NCBI GenBank assembly: GCA_958422845.1
Contig: CATZPU010000036.1
Location: 1-8,537 of the forward strand
Direction: 5' to 3'
Origin: an uncultured Lachnospiraceae bacterium
GTDB taxonomy: Bacteria > Bacillota > Clostridia > Lachnospirales > Lachnospiraceae
DNA length: 8,537 bases
The notes beneath the pieces were generated by a model that was given only the letters and a program-made list of their open reading frames with translations, was not told where the DNA came from and did no database searches. Numbering within the stretch: the first letter of the stretch is position 1; each line of letters starts with the position of its first letter. The translations under genes were made by a program, and so were the position numbers. Shown here piece by piece: positions 1 to 5,781 of this stretch.

Positions 1-55
1 AGGGCGCCAGCCTGAGACCGAGATGGAGCGAAGCGGAATCGAGGTGACCGGCTTG
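1..55 (+). repeat. Direct repeat copy 1 (55 bp, identical to copy 2)
   Basis: Bases 1-55 match bases 130-184 at every position, and weaker similarity continues past the core for a few tens of bases. The copy touches the window edge, so its true left end is unknown. Read from base 2 it is an open frame ending in the peptide RQPETEMERSGIEVTGL followed by a TAG stop at 56-58. The copy could therefore form the 3' end of a gene entering from the left, or be a non-coding dispersed repeat. The sequence alone does not settle this. Confidence 0.9.
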
Positions 56-83
56 TAGCGAAGGCAAGAGGCGGACATCGAAA

Positions 84-114
84 GACAAGAAACCCGCTTG
101 CGGTTGGGCTTGTC
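84..114 (+). other. Imperfect stem-loop between the two repeat copies
   Basis: GACAAG at 84-89 pairs with CTTGTC at 109-114. An AAA bulge (90-92) follows, then CCC at 93-95 pairs with GGG at 106-108, closing a 10-base loop. No T-run follows, so it does not look like an intrinsic terminator. It lies wholly inside the 129-bp repeat period and may be part of a larger repeat unit. Confidence 0.4.
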
Positions 115-129
115 AAACGGTGTCTTTGT

Positions 130-184
130 AGGGCGCCAGCCTGAGACCGAGATGGAGCGAAGCGGAATCGAGGTGACCGGCTTG
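130..184 (+). repeat. Direct repeat copy 2 (55 bp)
   Basis: This copy is identical to bases 1-55 and offset by 129 bp, which is exactly 43 codons, so both copies are open in the same reading frame. In this copy the frame ends one codon later, at TGA 188-190. Degenerate similarity to the sequence after copy 1 continues to about base 230 (compare the GACATCGAAAG region with GACATGCAGCGAAAG). The repeat-derived sequence therefore runs almost up to the ribosome binding site of the amylase gene. Confidence 0.9.
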
Positions 185-250
185 CAGTGAAAGAAAAGTC
201 GAGACATGCAGCGAAAGTCAGAAGAAACAGAAAATTTGGAGGGTGGAAAA

Positions 251-1609
251 ATGGACTTTTGGTATAACAATACAGTTTTTTATCATATGTATCCGCTTGG
301 AATGAGCGGAGCACCGTTTGAAAACAAAGGAGAAGAGGTAGTACATCGTTTTACAGAGCTGCAGAAATGGCTGCCACATGTAAAAGAGCTTGGCTGCGGT
401 GCAATTTATATCGGACCTCTGTTTGAATCGACAACGCACGGGTATGATACGAGAGACTATAAAAAGGTAGACCGCAGGCTTGGGGATAACGAAGATTTTA
501 AAGTATTTGTTCAGCAGGCGCATGAGCTGGGACTTAAGATCGTCGTTGACGGTGTATTCAATCATACGGGAAGAGAGTTTTTCGCATTTCAGGATATTCA
601 GAAATATAGGGAAGGTTCCAGATACTGCGGATGGTACAAGGGAATCAATTTCGGATGGAATAATCCTTATAATGATGGTTTTGGATATGAGGCATGGAGA
701 AATTGTTTTGAACTGGTGAATTTGAATCTGCAAAATCGAGAGGTAAAGGACTATTTGTTTGATGTGATCCGGTTCTGGATCCACGAGTTTGATATTGACG
801 GAATTCGTCTGGACTGTGCGGATTGTCTTGACTTTGATTTTATGAAGGAAATGAGATGGATGACCGCAAATGAAAAATCAGATTTTTGGCTAATGGGAGA
901 GGTGATCCATGGCGATTATGCACGTTGGGCAAATCAGGAAATGCTCCATTCCGTGACGAATTATGAGCTGCACAAGGGTTTGTATTCAGGGCATAATGAT
1001 CACAATTATTTTGAGATCGCGCATACGATCCGCAGGCAGTTTGATGAGAATGGCGGAATTTATAAAGGAAGGACACTGTATTCGTTTGTTGATAATCATG
1101 ATGTGGACCGTATCGCATCAAAATTAAATGATATACGCCATTTGAAACCGGTATATACGCTTTTATATACTTTGCCGGGTAATCCGTCCATTTATTACGG
1201 TTCTGAATGGGGAATAGCGGGAAGAAAGGCAGACGGAGGCGATCCGGCTCTGCGTCCGAAGCTTGTGCTTGAGGAAATGGAGAAGAATGCACCGGTCGAG
1301 TGGCTTGAGGATTATCTTGCATTCCTCGGAAAATGCAGAAACGAACATCCGATAATCGGCGAGGGCAGATACCGTGAGCTTCTGCTTACAACACGACAGT
1401 ACGCATATGCGCGTCTCGGAGAGCAGGAGAGCGTGCTCATACTGGCAAATAACGATGAGCAGGAAGCGCATTTATCTGTACCGCTTCCGGAAGCAGCAAA
1501 GAAAATAATAAACCTTGAGACAGAGGAAGAGGTCATGGAGGACTGCGGCAGAGTGAATATGACTCTTCCGGCAGGAGGATGTGCATTGCTGCTTTTGGAA
1601 CACAGATAA
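251..1609 (+). CDS. GH13 alpha-amylase-family glycoside hydrolase (cytoplasmic alpha-glucanase)
   Basis: A 452-residue glycoside hydrolase of family GH13, expected to cleave alpha-1,4-glucosidic bonds in maltodextrin or glycogen. The four family signatures are present in order: DGVFNH (100-105), GIRLDCAD (184-191, nucleophile Asp188), MGEV (acid/base Glu217) and VDNHD (280-284, Asp284). A (beta/alpha)8 barrel fills roughly residues 1-370, and a beta-rich C-terminal domain follows (about 375-452). There is no signal peptide or membrane segment, so it should act inside the cell. I chose ATG 251 because GGAGGG at 238-243 sits 7 bases upstream and the barrel begins at once (MDFWYNNTVFYHMYP). The in-frame ATG at 206 would add 15 residues encoded by repeat-derived DNA. 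glgB follows 126 bp downstream, which points to glycogen or starch-oligosaccharide turnover. The exact specificity (amylase, maltodextrin glucosidase or cyclomaltodextrinase-like) cannot be read from the motifs. No convincing promoter is visible in 1-250. Confidence 0.93.
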   Translation: MDFWYNNTVFYHMYPLGMSGAPFENKGEEVVHRFTELQKWLPHVKELGCGAIYIGPLFESTTHGYDTRDYKKVDRRLGDNEDFKVFVQQAHELGLKIVVDGVFNHTGREFFAFQDIQKYREGSRYCGWYKGINFGWNNPYNDGFGYEAWRNCFELVNLNLQNREVKDYLFDVIRFWIHEFDIDGIRLDCADCLDFDFMKEMRWMTANEKSDFWLMGEVIHGDYARWANQEMLHSVTNYELHKGLYSGHNDHNYFEIAHTIRRQFDENGGIYKGRTLYSFVDNHDVDRIASKLNDIRHLKPVYTLLYTLPGNPSIYYGSEWGIAGRKADGGDPALRPKLVLEEMEKNAPVEWLEDYLAFLGKCRNEHPIIGEGRYRELLLTTRQYAYARLGEQESVLILANNDEQEAHLSVPLPEAAKKIINLETEEEVMEDCGRVNMTLPAGGCALLLLEHR

Positions 1610-1662
1610 AAAGATCTTGCCGGGCGTCAATATGACAGAATACAGGGACGCTCTTTTATATA

Positions 1663-1709
1663 GAAGCGACGCAGCGGGGAAAGAAAATGAGTGGCTGTGA
1701 AGCGACGCA
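1663..1709 (+). repeat. 11-bp direct repeat GAAGCGACGCA in the amylase-glgB gap
   Basis: GAAGCGACGCA occurs at 1663-1673 and again at 1699-1709, 36 bp apart, upstream of the glgB ribosome binding site (AAGGAG, 1722-1727). The 126-bp gap has no convincing terminator: GCGTC (1624-1628) and GACGC (1647-1651) could pair, but the loop is 18 bases and the following T-run is weak. Co-transcription of the amylase and glgB genes is therefore plausible. The purpose of the repeat is unknown. Confidence 0.4.
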
Positions 1710-1735
1710 TTATGGAATAATAAGGAGAAGAGGAT

Positions 1736-3703
1736 ATGGCAGGCAGAACAAAGAAGGTACAAACAGAGAAAGCAGTTGTACAGAAAAAGACAAGGGCGAA
1801 GAAGCAGGAAGCGGAGTTTATCACAGAGCTTGATCAGTATCTGTTTGGGCAGGGAACTCATTATGATATTTTTAAGAAGCTGGGAGCGCATGTGATTACG
1901 CAGAATGGAAAAACAGGTACGCATTTTGCCGTGTGGGCGCCGAATGCAAAAGAGGTATTTGTGATCGGCTCTTTTAACGGCTGGGATGAGGAGAGCCATC
2001 CGATGAAGCGTCTTGAACCGCTTGGCATATACGCGGCGTTTGTTCCAGGAATCGGTGTTGGCGAGCTGTACAAATTTTTGATTATTACTCCTGACGGCAG
2101 AAAAATTTACAAGGCCGATCCGTTTGCAAATTATGCGGAGTTTCGTCCGGGTACGGCGTCACGGATCGCTGATATTTCCAAGCTCAAGTGGTCGGATTCT
2201 GTATGGATGGAAAAAAGAAAGACTTTCGATCAGGATAAAAGCCCTGTTTCGATTTATGAGGTACATCCGGGAAGCTGGAAAAAGCATCCGCATGGAGAAG
2301 ATGAGAGCGGCTATTACAATTATCGGGAATTTGCACATGCGCTTGTTGATTATGTGAAGGATATGGGGTATACGCATGTAGAGCTTATTGGCATTGCAGA
2401 GCATCCGTTTGACGGTTCTTGGGGGTATCAGGTAACAGGCTATTATGCGCCGACATCACGCTATGGAACGCCGGAGGATTTTGCTTATTTTGTGAATTAT
2501 CTTCACCGCAATAAGATCGGAGTGATCCTTGACTGGGTACCGGCACATTTTCCGCGCGATGCGCAGGGACTTGCAGATTTTGACGGTACGTGTTTGTATG
2601 AATACGCTGATCCTAAAAAAGGAGAGCATCCGGACTGGGGTACCAAGATATTCGATTACGGAAAGAGTGAGGTCAAAAATTTCCTGATCGGAAACGCGAT
2701 CTTCTGGATAGAGCAGTTCCATGTAGACGGTCTGCGTGTGGATGCGGTTGCATCGATGCTGTATCTTGATTACGGCAAAAATGACGGTCAGTGGGTTGCA
2801 AATAAGTACGGAGGAAATAAAAATCTCGAAGCGATCGAGTTTTTCAAGCATCTGAACAGTCTGATGGTCGGCAGATATCCGGGTGTCATGATGATCGCTG
2901 AGGAATCTACGGCATGGCCGAAGGTGACAGGAAAGCCGGAGGATGACGGTCTGGGCTTTACGATGAAATGGAATATGGGCTGGATGCATGATTTCCTTGA
3001 ATATATGAAGCTTGATCCGTATTTTCGTAAGTATAATCACAATAAAATGACGTTTGCAATGACTTATGCGTATTCAGAGAAATACGTACTTGTTCTGTCG
3101 CATGATGAGGTAGTGCATCTGAAATGCTCTATGATCAATAAGATGCCGGGAGAGTACGAGGATAAATTCTCAAATCTCAAAGCTGGTTATTCTTTTATGT
3201 TCGGTCATCCGGGCAAGAAGCTTTTATTTATGGGACAGGATTTTGCGCAGTTCCAGGAGTGGAGCGAGGAGCGCGAGCTTGATTGGTATCTGCTCGGAGA
3301 AGAGAAGCATCAGCAAATGCAGAATTATGTGCGTGCGCTTCTTCATCTATACGCAAAAACACCGGCAATGTATCAGGCAGACTGTGATCCGTGCGGTTTT
3401 GAATGGATCAATGCGGATGACGGAGACCGCAGTATCTTCAGCTTTGTGCGTCGCTCGGAAGATGGAAAGAGCAATCTTTTATTTGTGATCAATTTTACCC
3501 CTGTGGCAAGACCGGATTATCGCGTAGGCGTACCGAGAAGAAAACAGTACAAGCTCGTACTCAACAGCGATGCGGCTGAGTTTGGCGGAAGCGGCAAGGA
3601 GCAGCCGGAGGTGTATAAAGCAGTAAAGAAGGAATGTGACGGCAGGACATATTCATTCGCGTATGATCTTCCGGCGTACGGCGTAGCTGTGTTTAAGTTT
3701 TGA
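1736..3703 (+). CDS. glgB: 1,4-alpha-glucan branching enzyme
   Basis: A 655-residue glycogen branching enzyme (EC 2.4.1.18), which cuts an alpha-1,4-glucan chain and rejoins it by an alpha-1,6 bond during glycogen synthesis in the cytoplasm. A Lys/Arg-rich, probably flexible tail (1-25) precedes one CBM48 N-terminal domain (about 60-131, with FAVWAPNA and GSFNGW), then the GH13 barrel. Signature motifs are DWVPAHF (266-272), DGLRVDAVASMLY (331-343, nucleophile Asp336), AEES (388-391, acid/base Glu389) and LSHDEVVH (454-461, Asp457). The C-terminal all-beta domain ends in YDLPAYGVAVFKF. The length is shorter than two-N-domain enzymes of about 730 residues such as that of E. coli, which fits the single CBM48. 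ATG 1736 has AAGGAG at 1722-1727. The position after VVH is Leu rather than the Gly of the E. coli-type HGK motif; I believe this is usual in clostridial homologues. No terminator is seen after the stop. Confidence 0.97.
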   Translation: MAGRTKKVQTEKAVVQKKTRAKKQEAEFITELDQYLFGQGTHYDIFKKLGAHVITQNGKTGTHFAVWAPNAKEVFVIGSFNGWDEESHPMKRLEPLGIYAAFVPGIGVGELYKFLIITPDGRKIYKADPFANYAEFRPGTASRIADISKLKWSDSVWMEKRKTFDQDKSPVSIYEVHPGSWKKHPHGEDESGYYNYREFAHALVDYVKDMGYTHVELIGIAEHPFDGSWGYQVTGYYAPTSRYGTPEDFAYFVNYLHRNKIGVILDWVPAHFPRDAQGLADFDGTCLYEYADPKKGEHPDWGTKIFDYGKSEVKNFLIGNAIFWIEQFHVDGLRVDAVASMLYLDYGKNDGQWVANKYGGNKNLEAIEFFKHLNSLMVGRYPGVMMIAEESTAWPKVTGKPEDDGLGFTMKWNMGWMHDFLEYMKLDPYFRKYNHNKMTFAMTYAYSEKYVLVLSHDEVVHLKCSMINKMPGEYEDKFSNLKAGYSFMFGHPGKKLLFMGQDFAQFQEWSEERELDWYLLGEEKHQQMQNYVRALLHLYAKTPAMYQADCDPCGFEWINADDGDRSIFSFVRRSEDGKSNLLFVINFTPVARPDYRVGVPRRKQYKLVLNSDAAEFGGSGKEQPEVYKAVKKECDGRTYSFAYDLPAYGVAVFKF

Positions 3704-3743
3704 TATATCCGAAGGTATCCTCCCAGAGCATAAAAAGATTTTG

Positions 3744-3759
3744 TTGTAAAAGATTACAA
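3744..3759. promoter_or_regulatory. Palindromic operator candidate TTGTAA-N4-TTACAA
   Basis: TTGTAA (3744-3749) and TTACAA (3754-3759) form a perfect 6-bp inverted repeat separated by AAGA. The left arm coincides with the proposed -35 box, a position where a bound dimer would block RNA polymerase. The nearest gene encodes a helix-turn-helix regulator, so autoregulation is a natural guess. The arms are AT-rich and short, so chance is possible. Confidence 0.4.
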
Positions 3760-3772
3760 AATACGGTATGAT
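3744..3772 (+). promoter_or_regulatory. Probable promoter of the PucR/CdaR-type regulator gene
   Basis: TTGTAA at 3744-3749 (4 of 6 matches to TTGACA) and TATGAT at 3767-3772 (5 of 6 matches to TATAAT) are separated by exactly 17 bases. Transcription would start near 3779, about 35 bases before the regulator's ATG at 3814. The site lies in the AT-rich 110-bp gap after glgB, which shows no terminator, so the regulator could also receive readthrough from glgB. Confidence 0.6.
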
Positions 3773-3813
3773 TAGTAGATAACAGTCAAATTTGAAGGAA
3801 GAGGGCGCACAAG

Positions 3814-4902
3814 ATGATTTCCAGTCAGGTAATACAAAGTACGATTGACGAACTGCATACAATAACAAAGATCGATTTTCTGGTAATGGATATTGAAGGA
3901 AATGAAGTTGCTACGACGATGGAGGAGAACGTGTTGGATGCTCAGACGGTCGTCTGGTTTGCCGGATCGCCTGCGGACAGTCAGGTCGTTCAAAATCTTC
4001 ATTTTTTCAAGGTATTTGATGACAAGAAGCTGGAATACGTACTGATCTCCAGAGGAGCTGCAGATACTGCATACATGATGGGGCGCGTAGCGACAAGTCA
4101 GATACAGAATCTGATCATTGCGTACCGCGAGCGTTTTGATAAAAATAATTTTATTCAGAATCTTCTGTTGGATAATATGCTTGCGATCGACGTCTATAAT
4201 CGTGCGCGTAAGCTGCATATCGATGCAGAGGTACGTCGAATCGTATTTTTGATCGAGACAAAATATGAGAAAGATAATGCCGCAATGGAGATCGTAAAGA
4301 ATCTTTTTGGCAGCAGGGCAAAGGATTTCATTACGGCAGTTGACGAGAAGAGCATTATCCTTGTACAGGAGCTTGCACCGGAGCAGGGATATGATGATGT
4401 TGAGCAGACAGCCAGAATGCTTCGCGATATGCTCAATTCTGAGGCTATGTCAAGTGTAAAGATCGCTTACGGAACGATCGTTCATGAGATCATGCAGGTA
4501 TCCCGCTCTTATAAAGAAGCAAAGATGGCGCTCAATGTCGGAAAGATATTTTATATGGAAAAGACAATCGTTGCATATAATACGCTTGGTATCGGCCGTC
4601 TTATCTATCAGCTTCCGGTACCGCTTTGCCAGATGTTTATGAAAGAGGTCTTTCCGCCTGATGTGATGCCGGATTCGTTTGATGAGGAGACTCTGACAAC
4701 GATCAATAAGTTTTTTGAAAATAATCTGAATGTTTCCGAGACGGCGCGCCAGCTCTATATCCACAGAAATACGCTTGTATACAGGCTCGAAAAGCTTCAG
4801 AAGAGCACGGGGCTTGATATAAGGGTATTTGATGATGCGCTTACATTCAAGATCGCGATGATGGTCGTGAATTATATGAAGTATATGGAGATGGAAATTT
4901 AA
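3814..4902 (+). CDS. PucR/CdaR-family transcriptional regulator
   Basis: A 362-residue DNA-binding regulator. The C-terminal block, residues 303-351, is the PucR/CdaR-type helix-turn-helix, recognised by NLNVSETARQLYIHRNTLVYRLEKL and the following LDIRVFDDALTFKIAMM. The middle (about 130-260) fits the GGDEF-like domain usual in CdaR-type proteins, though no GGDEF active-site motif is present. The N-terminal 100 residues have a PAS- or diacid-sensor-like pattern (IDFLVMDIEGNEV, then YVLISRGAADTAYMMGRVATSQIQNLI), which suggests small-molecule sensing; the ligand cannot be read. There are no membrane segments. ATG 3814 has AAGGAAGAGGG at 3795-3805. The gene lies between the glycogen genes and the Tad pilus locus, is followed by a strong terminator at 4965-5010, and has its own probable promoter at 3744. 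Its targets are unknown; glgB, the Tad operon and its own gene are candidates by position only. Confidence 0.88.
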   Translation: MISSQVIQSTIDELHTITKIDFLVMDIEGNEVATTMEENVLDAQTVVWFAGSPADSQVVQNLHFFKVFDDKKLEYVLISRGAADTAYMMGRVATSQIQNLIIAYRERFDKNNFIQNLLLDNMLAIDVYNRARKLHIDAEVRRIVFLIETKYEKDNAAMEIVKNLFGSRAKDFITAVDEKSIILVQELAPEQGYDDVEQTARMLRDMLNSEAMSSVKIAYGTIVHEIMQVSRSYKEAKMALNVGKIFYMEKTIVAYNTLGIGRLIYQLPVPLCQMFMKEVFPPDVMPDSFDEETLTTINKFFENNLNVSETARQLYIHRNTLVYRLEKLQKSTGLDIRVFDDALTFKIAMMVVNYMKYMEMEI

Positions 4903-4904
4903 AC

Positions 4905-4957
4905 ATCACAAAAAACATAATAAATATCACAAAAACATCTTTACAAATCACAAAAAT
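4905..4957 (+). repeat. Three ATCACAAAAA direct repeats at exact 21-bp period
   Basis: ATCACAAAAA begins at 4905, 4926 and 4947, each 21 bp (two helical turns) from the next. Each copy carries an A-tract (4910-4915, 4931-4935, 4952-4956), so the A-tracts face the same side of the helix and could bend the DNA. The array starts three bases after the regulator's stop codon, and the third copy lies in the spacer of the promoter at 4940-4967. It may be a set of binding sites for a repressor or activator, or a curved, UP-like element. Confidence 0.75.
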
Positions 4958-4967
4958 GTGTTATAAT
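4940..4967 (+). promoter_or_regulatory. Extended -10 promoter, candidate for the Tad operon
   Basis: TTTACA at 4940-4945 (5 of 6 matches to TTGACA) and a perfect TATAAT at 4962-4967 are 16 bases apart, with the extended -10 dinucleotide TG at 4959-4960. Transcription would start near 4974. This is the best promoter-like sequence upstream of the Tad genes and would give a leader of about 295 bases before the peptidase start at 5269. A stem-loop terminator begins inside its -10 box, so how much RNA passes into the operon is uncertain. Confidence 0.65.
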
Positions 4968-5010
4968 GTATCTTGTCAGGAGGAATCCTTCTGGCGGGAT
5001 ACATTTTTTT
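4965..5010 (+). terminator. Rho-independent terminator after the regulator gene
   Basis: The left arm 4965-4983 pairs with 4987-5005 around an AAT loop, giving about 19 consecutive pairs including four G-U pairs, and a run of seven T (5004-5010) follows at once. The G-U pairs hold only for RNA copied in the + direction; on the other strand they become mismatches. This marks the hairpin as a terminator for rightward transcripts, mainly those leaving the regulator gene. The left arm includes the last bases of the TATAAT box. Confidence 0.85.
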
Positions 5011-5012
5011 AT

Positions 5013-5046
5013 AATATTCAGATCCATATTCTGTGGATCAGATATT
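5013..5046 (+). other. Second stem-loop in the Tad leader
   Basis: AATAT (5013-5017) pairs with ATATT (5042-5046), and GATCCA (5021-5026) with TGGATC (5034-5039), leaving a small internal loop and a 7-base apical loop. CTTTTC follows. It could be a weak second terminator, an RNA-stability element, or part of a regulated leader. Confidence 0.45.
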
Positions 5047-5268
5047 CTTTTCAAAAGCAGTTTGCAGCTATGACCATATATAGCAGCGGCAGCAGTTCAT
5101 TGTAAGATCAAGACCGATTCGGTCAAAGAGTTCAAAAATTTTAAAGACTTCAAAGTATGCGGAGACACCAAAGACTTGAAAGCGTTTAGGGCATGTGGAG
5201 ATGTCAGAGAATGAAGAGCAGTTATTTTTTATGTCATAGGAAAGAATAGTAGGGAGTGATGTCATTAT
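5047..5268 (+). other. Untranslated leader of the Tad operon with degenerate short repeats
   Basis: No gene is supported here. A small hairpin is formed by GACCG (5112-5116), ATT and CGGTC (5120-5124). AAAGACTT, then C or G, then AAAG occurs at 5143-5155 and 5170-5182, 27 bp apart, and GTATGCGGAGA (5155-5165) resembles GCATGTGGAGA (5191-5201). I searched by eye for c-di-GMP riboswitch core motifs, which sometimes precede clostridial pilus genes, and saw none. The ribosome binding site for the peptidase is AGGGAG at 5251-5256. Confidence 0.4.
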
Positions 5269-5781
5269 TTGAGAGAAATTCAGGTTTTTTCACTTTTGTG
5301 TATTGCAGGAGCAGCAGTTCTTGCTGATTTTCAGCAGGGAATTATCCCGAATGCGGTTACGGCAGTAGGGGTTTTATGGGGGCTTTCTTATCAGTGTATG
5401 AGGGGCGGCAGCGCCGGAATGCTGATCTGTTTAGGCGGCGCAGTCCTTCCGCTGCTTCTATTCGGCGGCTTCTATTATTTTCGTATGATAGGAGCAGGGG
5501 ATATTAAGCTGATGTGTGCGATCGGCAGCTTTCTCGGTCCGTCTTCATGCTTTTCCTGTATTGCGGCTACGATTTTTATTGGCGGGGTGATTTCCCTTGT
5601 ACTTATGCTGCGATGCCGCAGCCTTGGAAACCGTTTCGTGTATTTTATGGATTATATCGATCATTATTCAAAAGAAATGGAATGGAGACCGTATCTGGAG
5701 GATACGCCGCAGGAAGCAAGATTTTGTTTTTCTGTTCCGGTCTTTCTGAGCGTGCTCTGTTATATAGGAGGTTTGATTTGA
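5269..5781 (+). CDS. Prepilin peptidase, A24 family (TadV/CpaA type)
   Basis: A 170-residue integral membrane aspartic peptidase, expected to remove the leader of Flp-type prepilins and pseudopilins at the cytoplasmic face of the membrane. Both family motifs are present: ADFQQGIIPN with catalytic Asp20 and GAGDIKLM (75-82) with catalytic Asp78. Hydrophobic segments lie near residues 4-19, 28-45, 51-69, 80-115 (probably two) and 155-170. The length and the lack of an N-terminal methyltransferase domain match the short TadV/CpaA form rather than PilD. The start is taken as TTG 5269: an in-frame TGA lies at 5257, and the next in-frame ATG codons fall after Asp20 and would delete the active site. 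AGGGAG (5251-5256) is 12 bases upstream, rather far. It heads the Tad cluster, and its stop overlaps the start of the next gene. No pilin substrate is encoded in this window. Confidence 0.9.
   Translation: MREIQVFSLLCIAGAAVLADFQQGIIPNAVTAVGVLWGLSYQCMRGGSAGMLICLGGAVLPLLLFGGFYYFRMIGAGDIKLMCAIGSFLGPSSCFSCIAATIFIGGVISLVLMLRCRSLGNRFVYFMDYIDHYSKEMEWRPYLEDTPQEARFCFSVPVFLSVLCYIGGLI

Noticed and set aside
1..184. CRISPR array or transposon end
   Set aside because: There are only two copies, and no transposase, terminal inverted repeats or target-site duplication can be seen.
206..250. Upstream in-frame ATG of the amylase, adding 15 residues
   Set aside because: The extra residues lie in degenerate repeat-derived DNA, lack a good ribosome binding site, and precede a clear GGAGGG-ATG start at 251 where the conserved barrel begins.
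1472..1999. 175-codon open frame on the minus strand spanning the amylase-glgB gap
   Set aside because: It overlaps both conserved genes, has low-complexity Ser/Leu/Cys-rich composition and shows no family signature.
2456..3040. 194-codon open frame on the minus strand
   Set aside because: It lies opposite the conserved glgB barrel, has no recognisable domain, and is explained as an antisense shadow of a codon-biased gene.
4905..4957. Reading TTGTGAT (minus strand of the repeats) as Rex or CRP-type sites
   Set aside because: Those factors need inverted half-sites. Here the three copies are direct repeats and no inverted partner at proper spacing is present.
5068..5265. 65-codon minus-strand frame in the Tad leader
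   Set aside because: No ribosome binding site precedes its ATG (the upstream bases are pyrimidine-rich), and the product has no recognisable pattern.
4903..5268. c-di-GMP riboswitch before the pilus genes
   Set aside because: I looked for the conserved core motifs of class I and II aptamers by eye and did not find them.
5259..5327. 22-residue + strand frame from ATG 5259 overlapping the peptidase start
   Set aside because: The only Shine-Dalgarno-like sequence is two bases away, too close to work, and the product is not domain-like. A leader-peptide role cannot be excluded but has no support.
5514..5777. Open frame upstream of the TadZ-like start, giving a 423-residue protein
   Set aside because: This stretch lies entirely within the peptidase gene in another frame and gives no domain-like sequence. 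AGGAGG at 5766-5771 fits the TTG at 5778.
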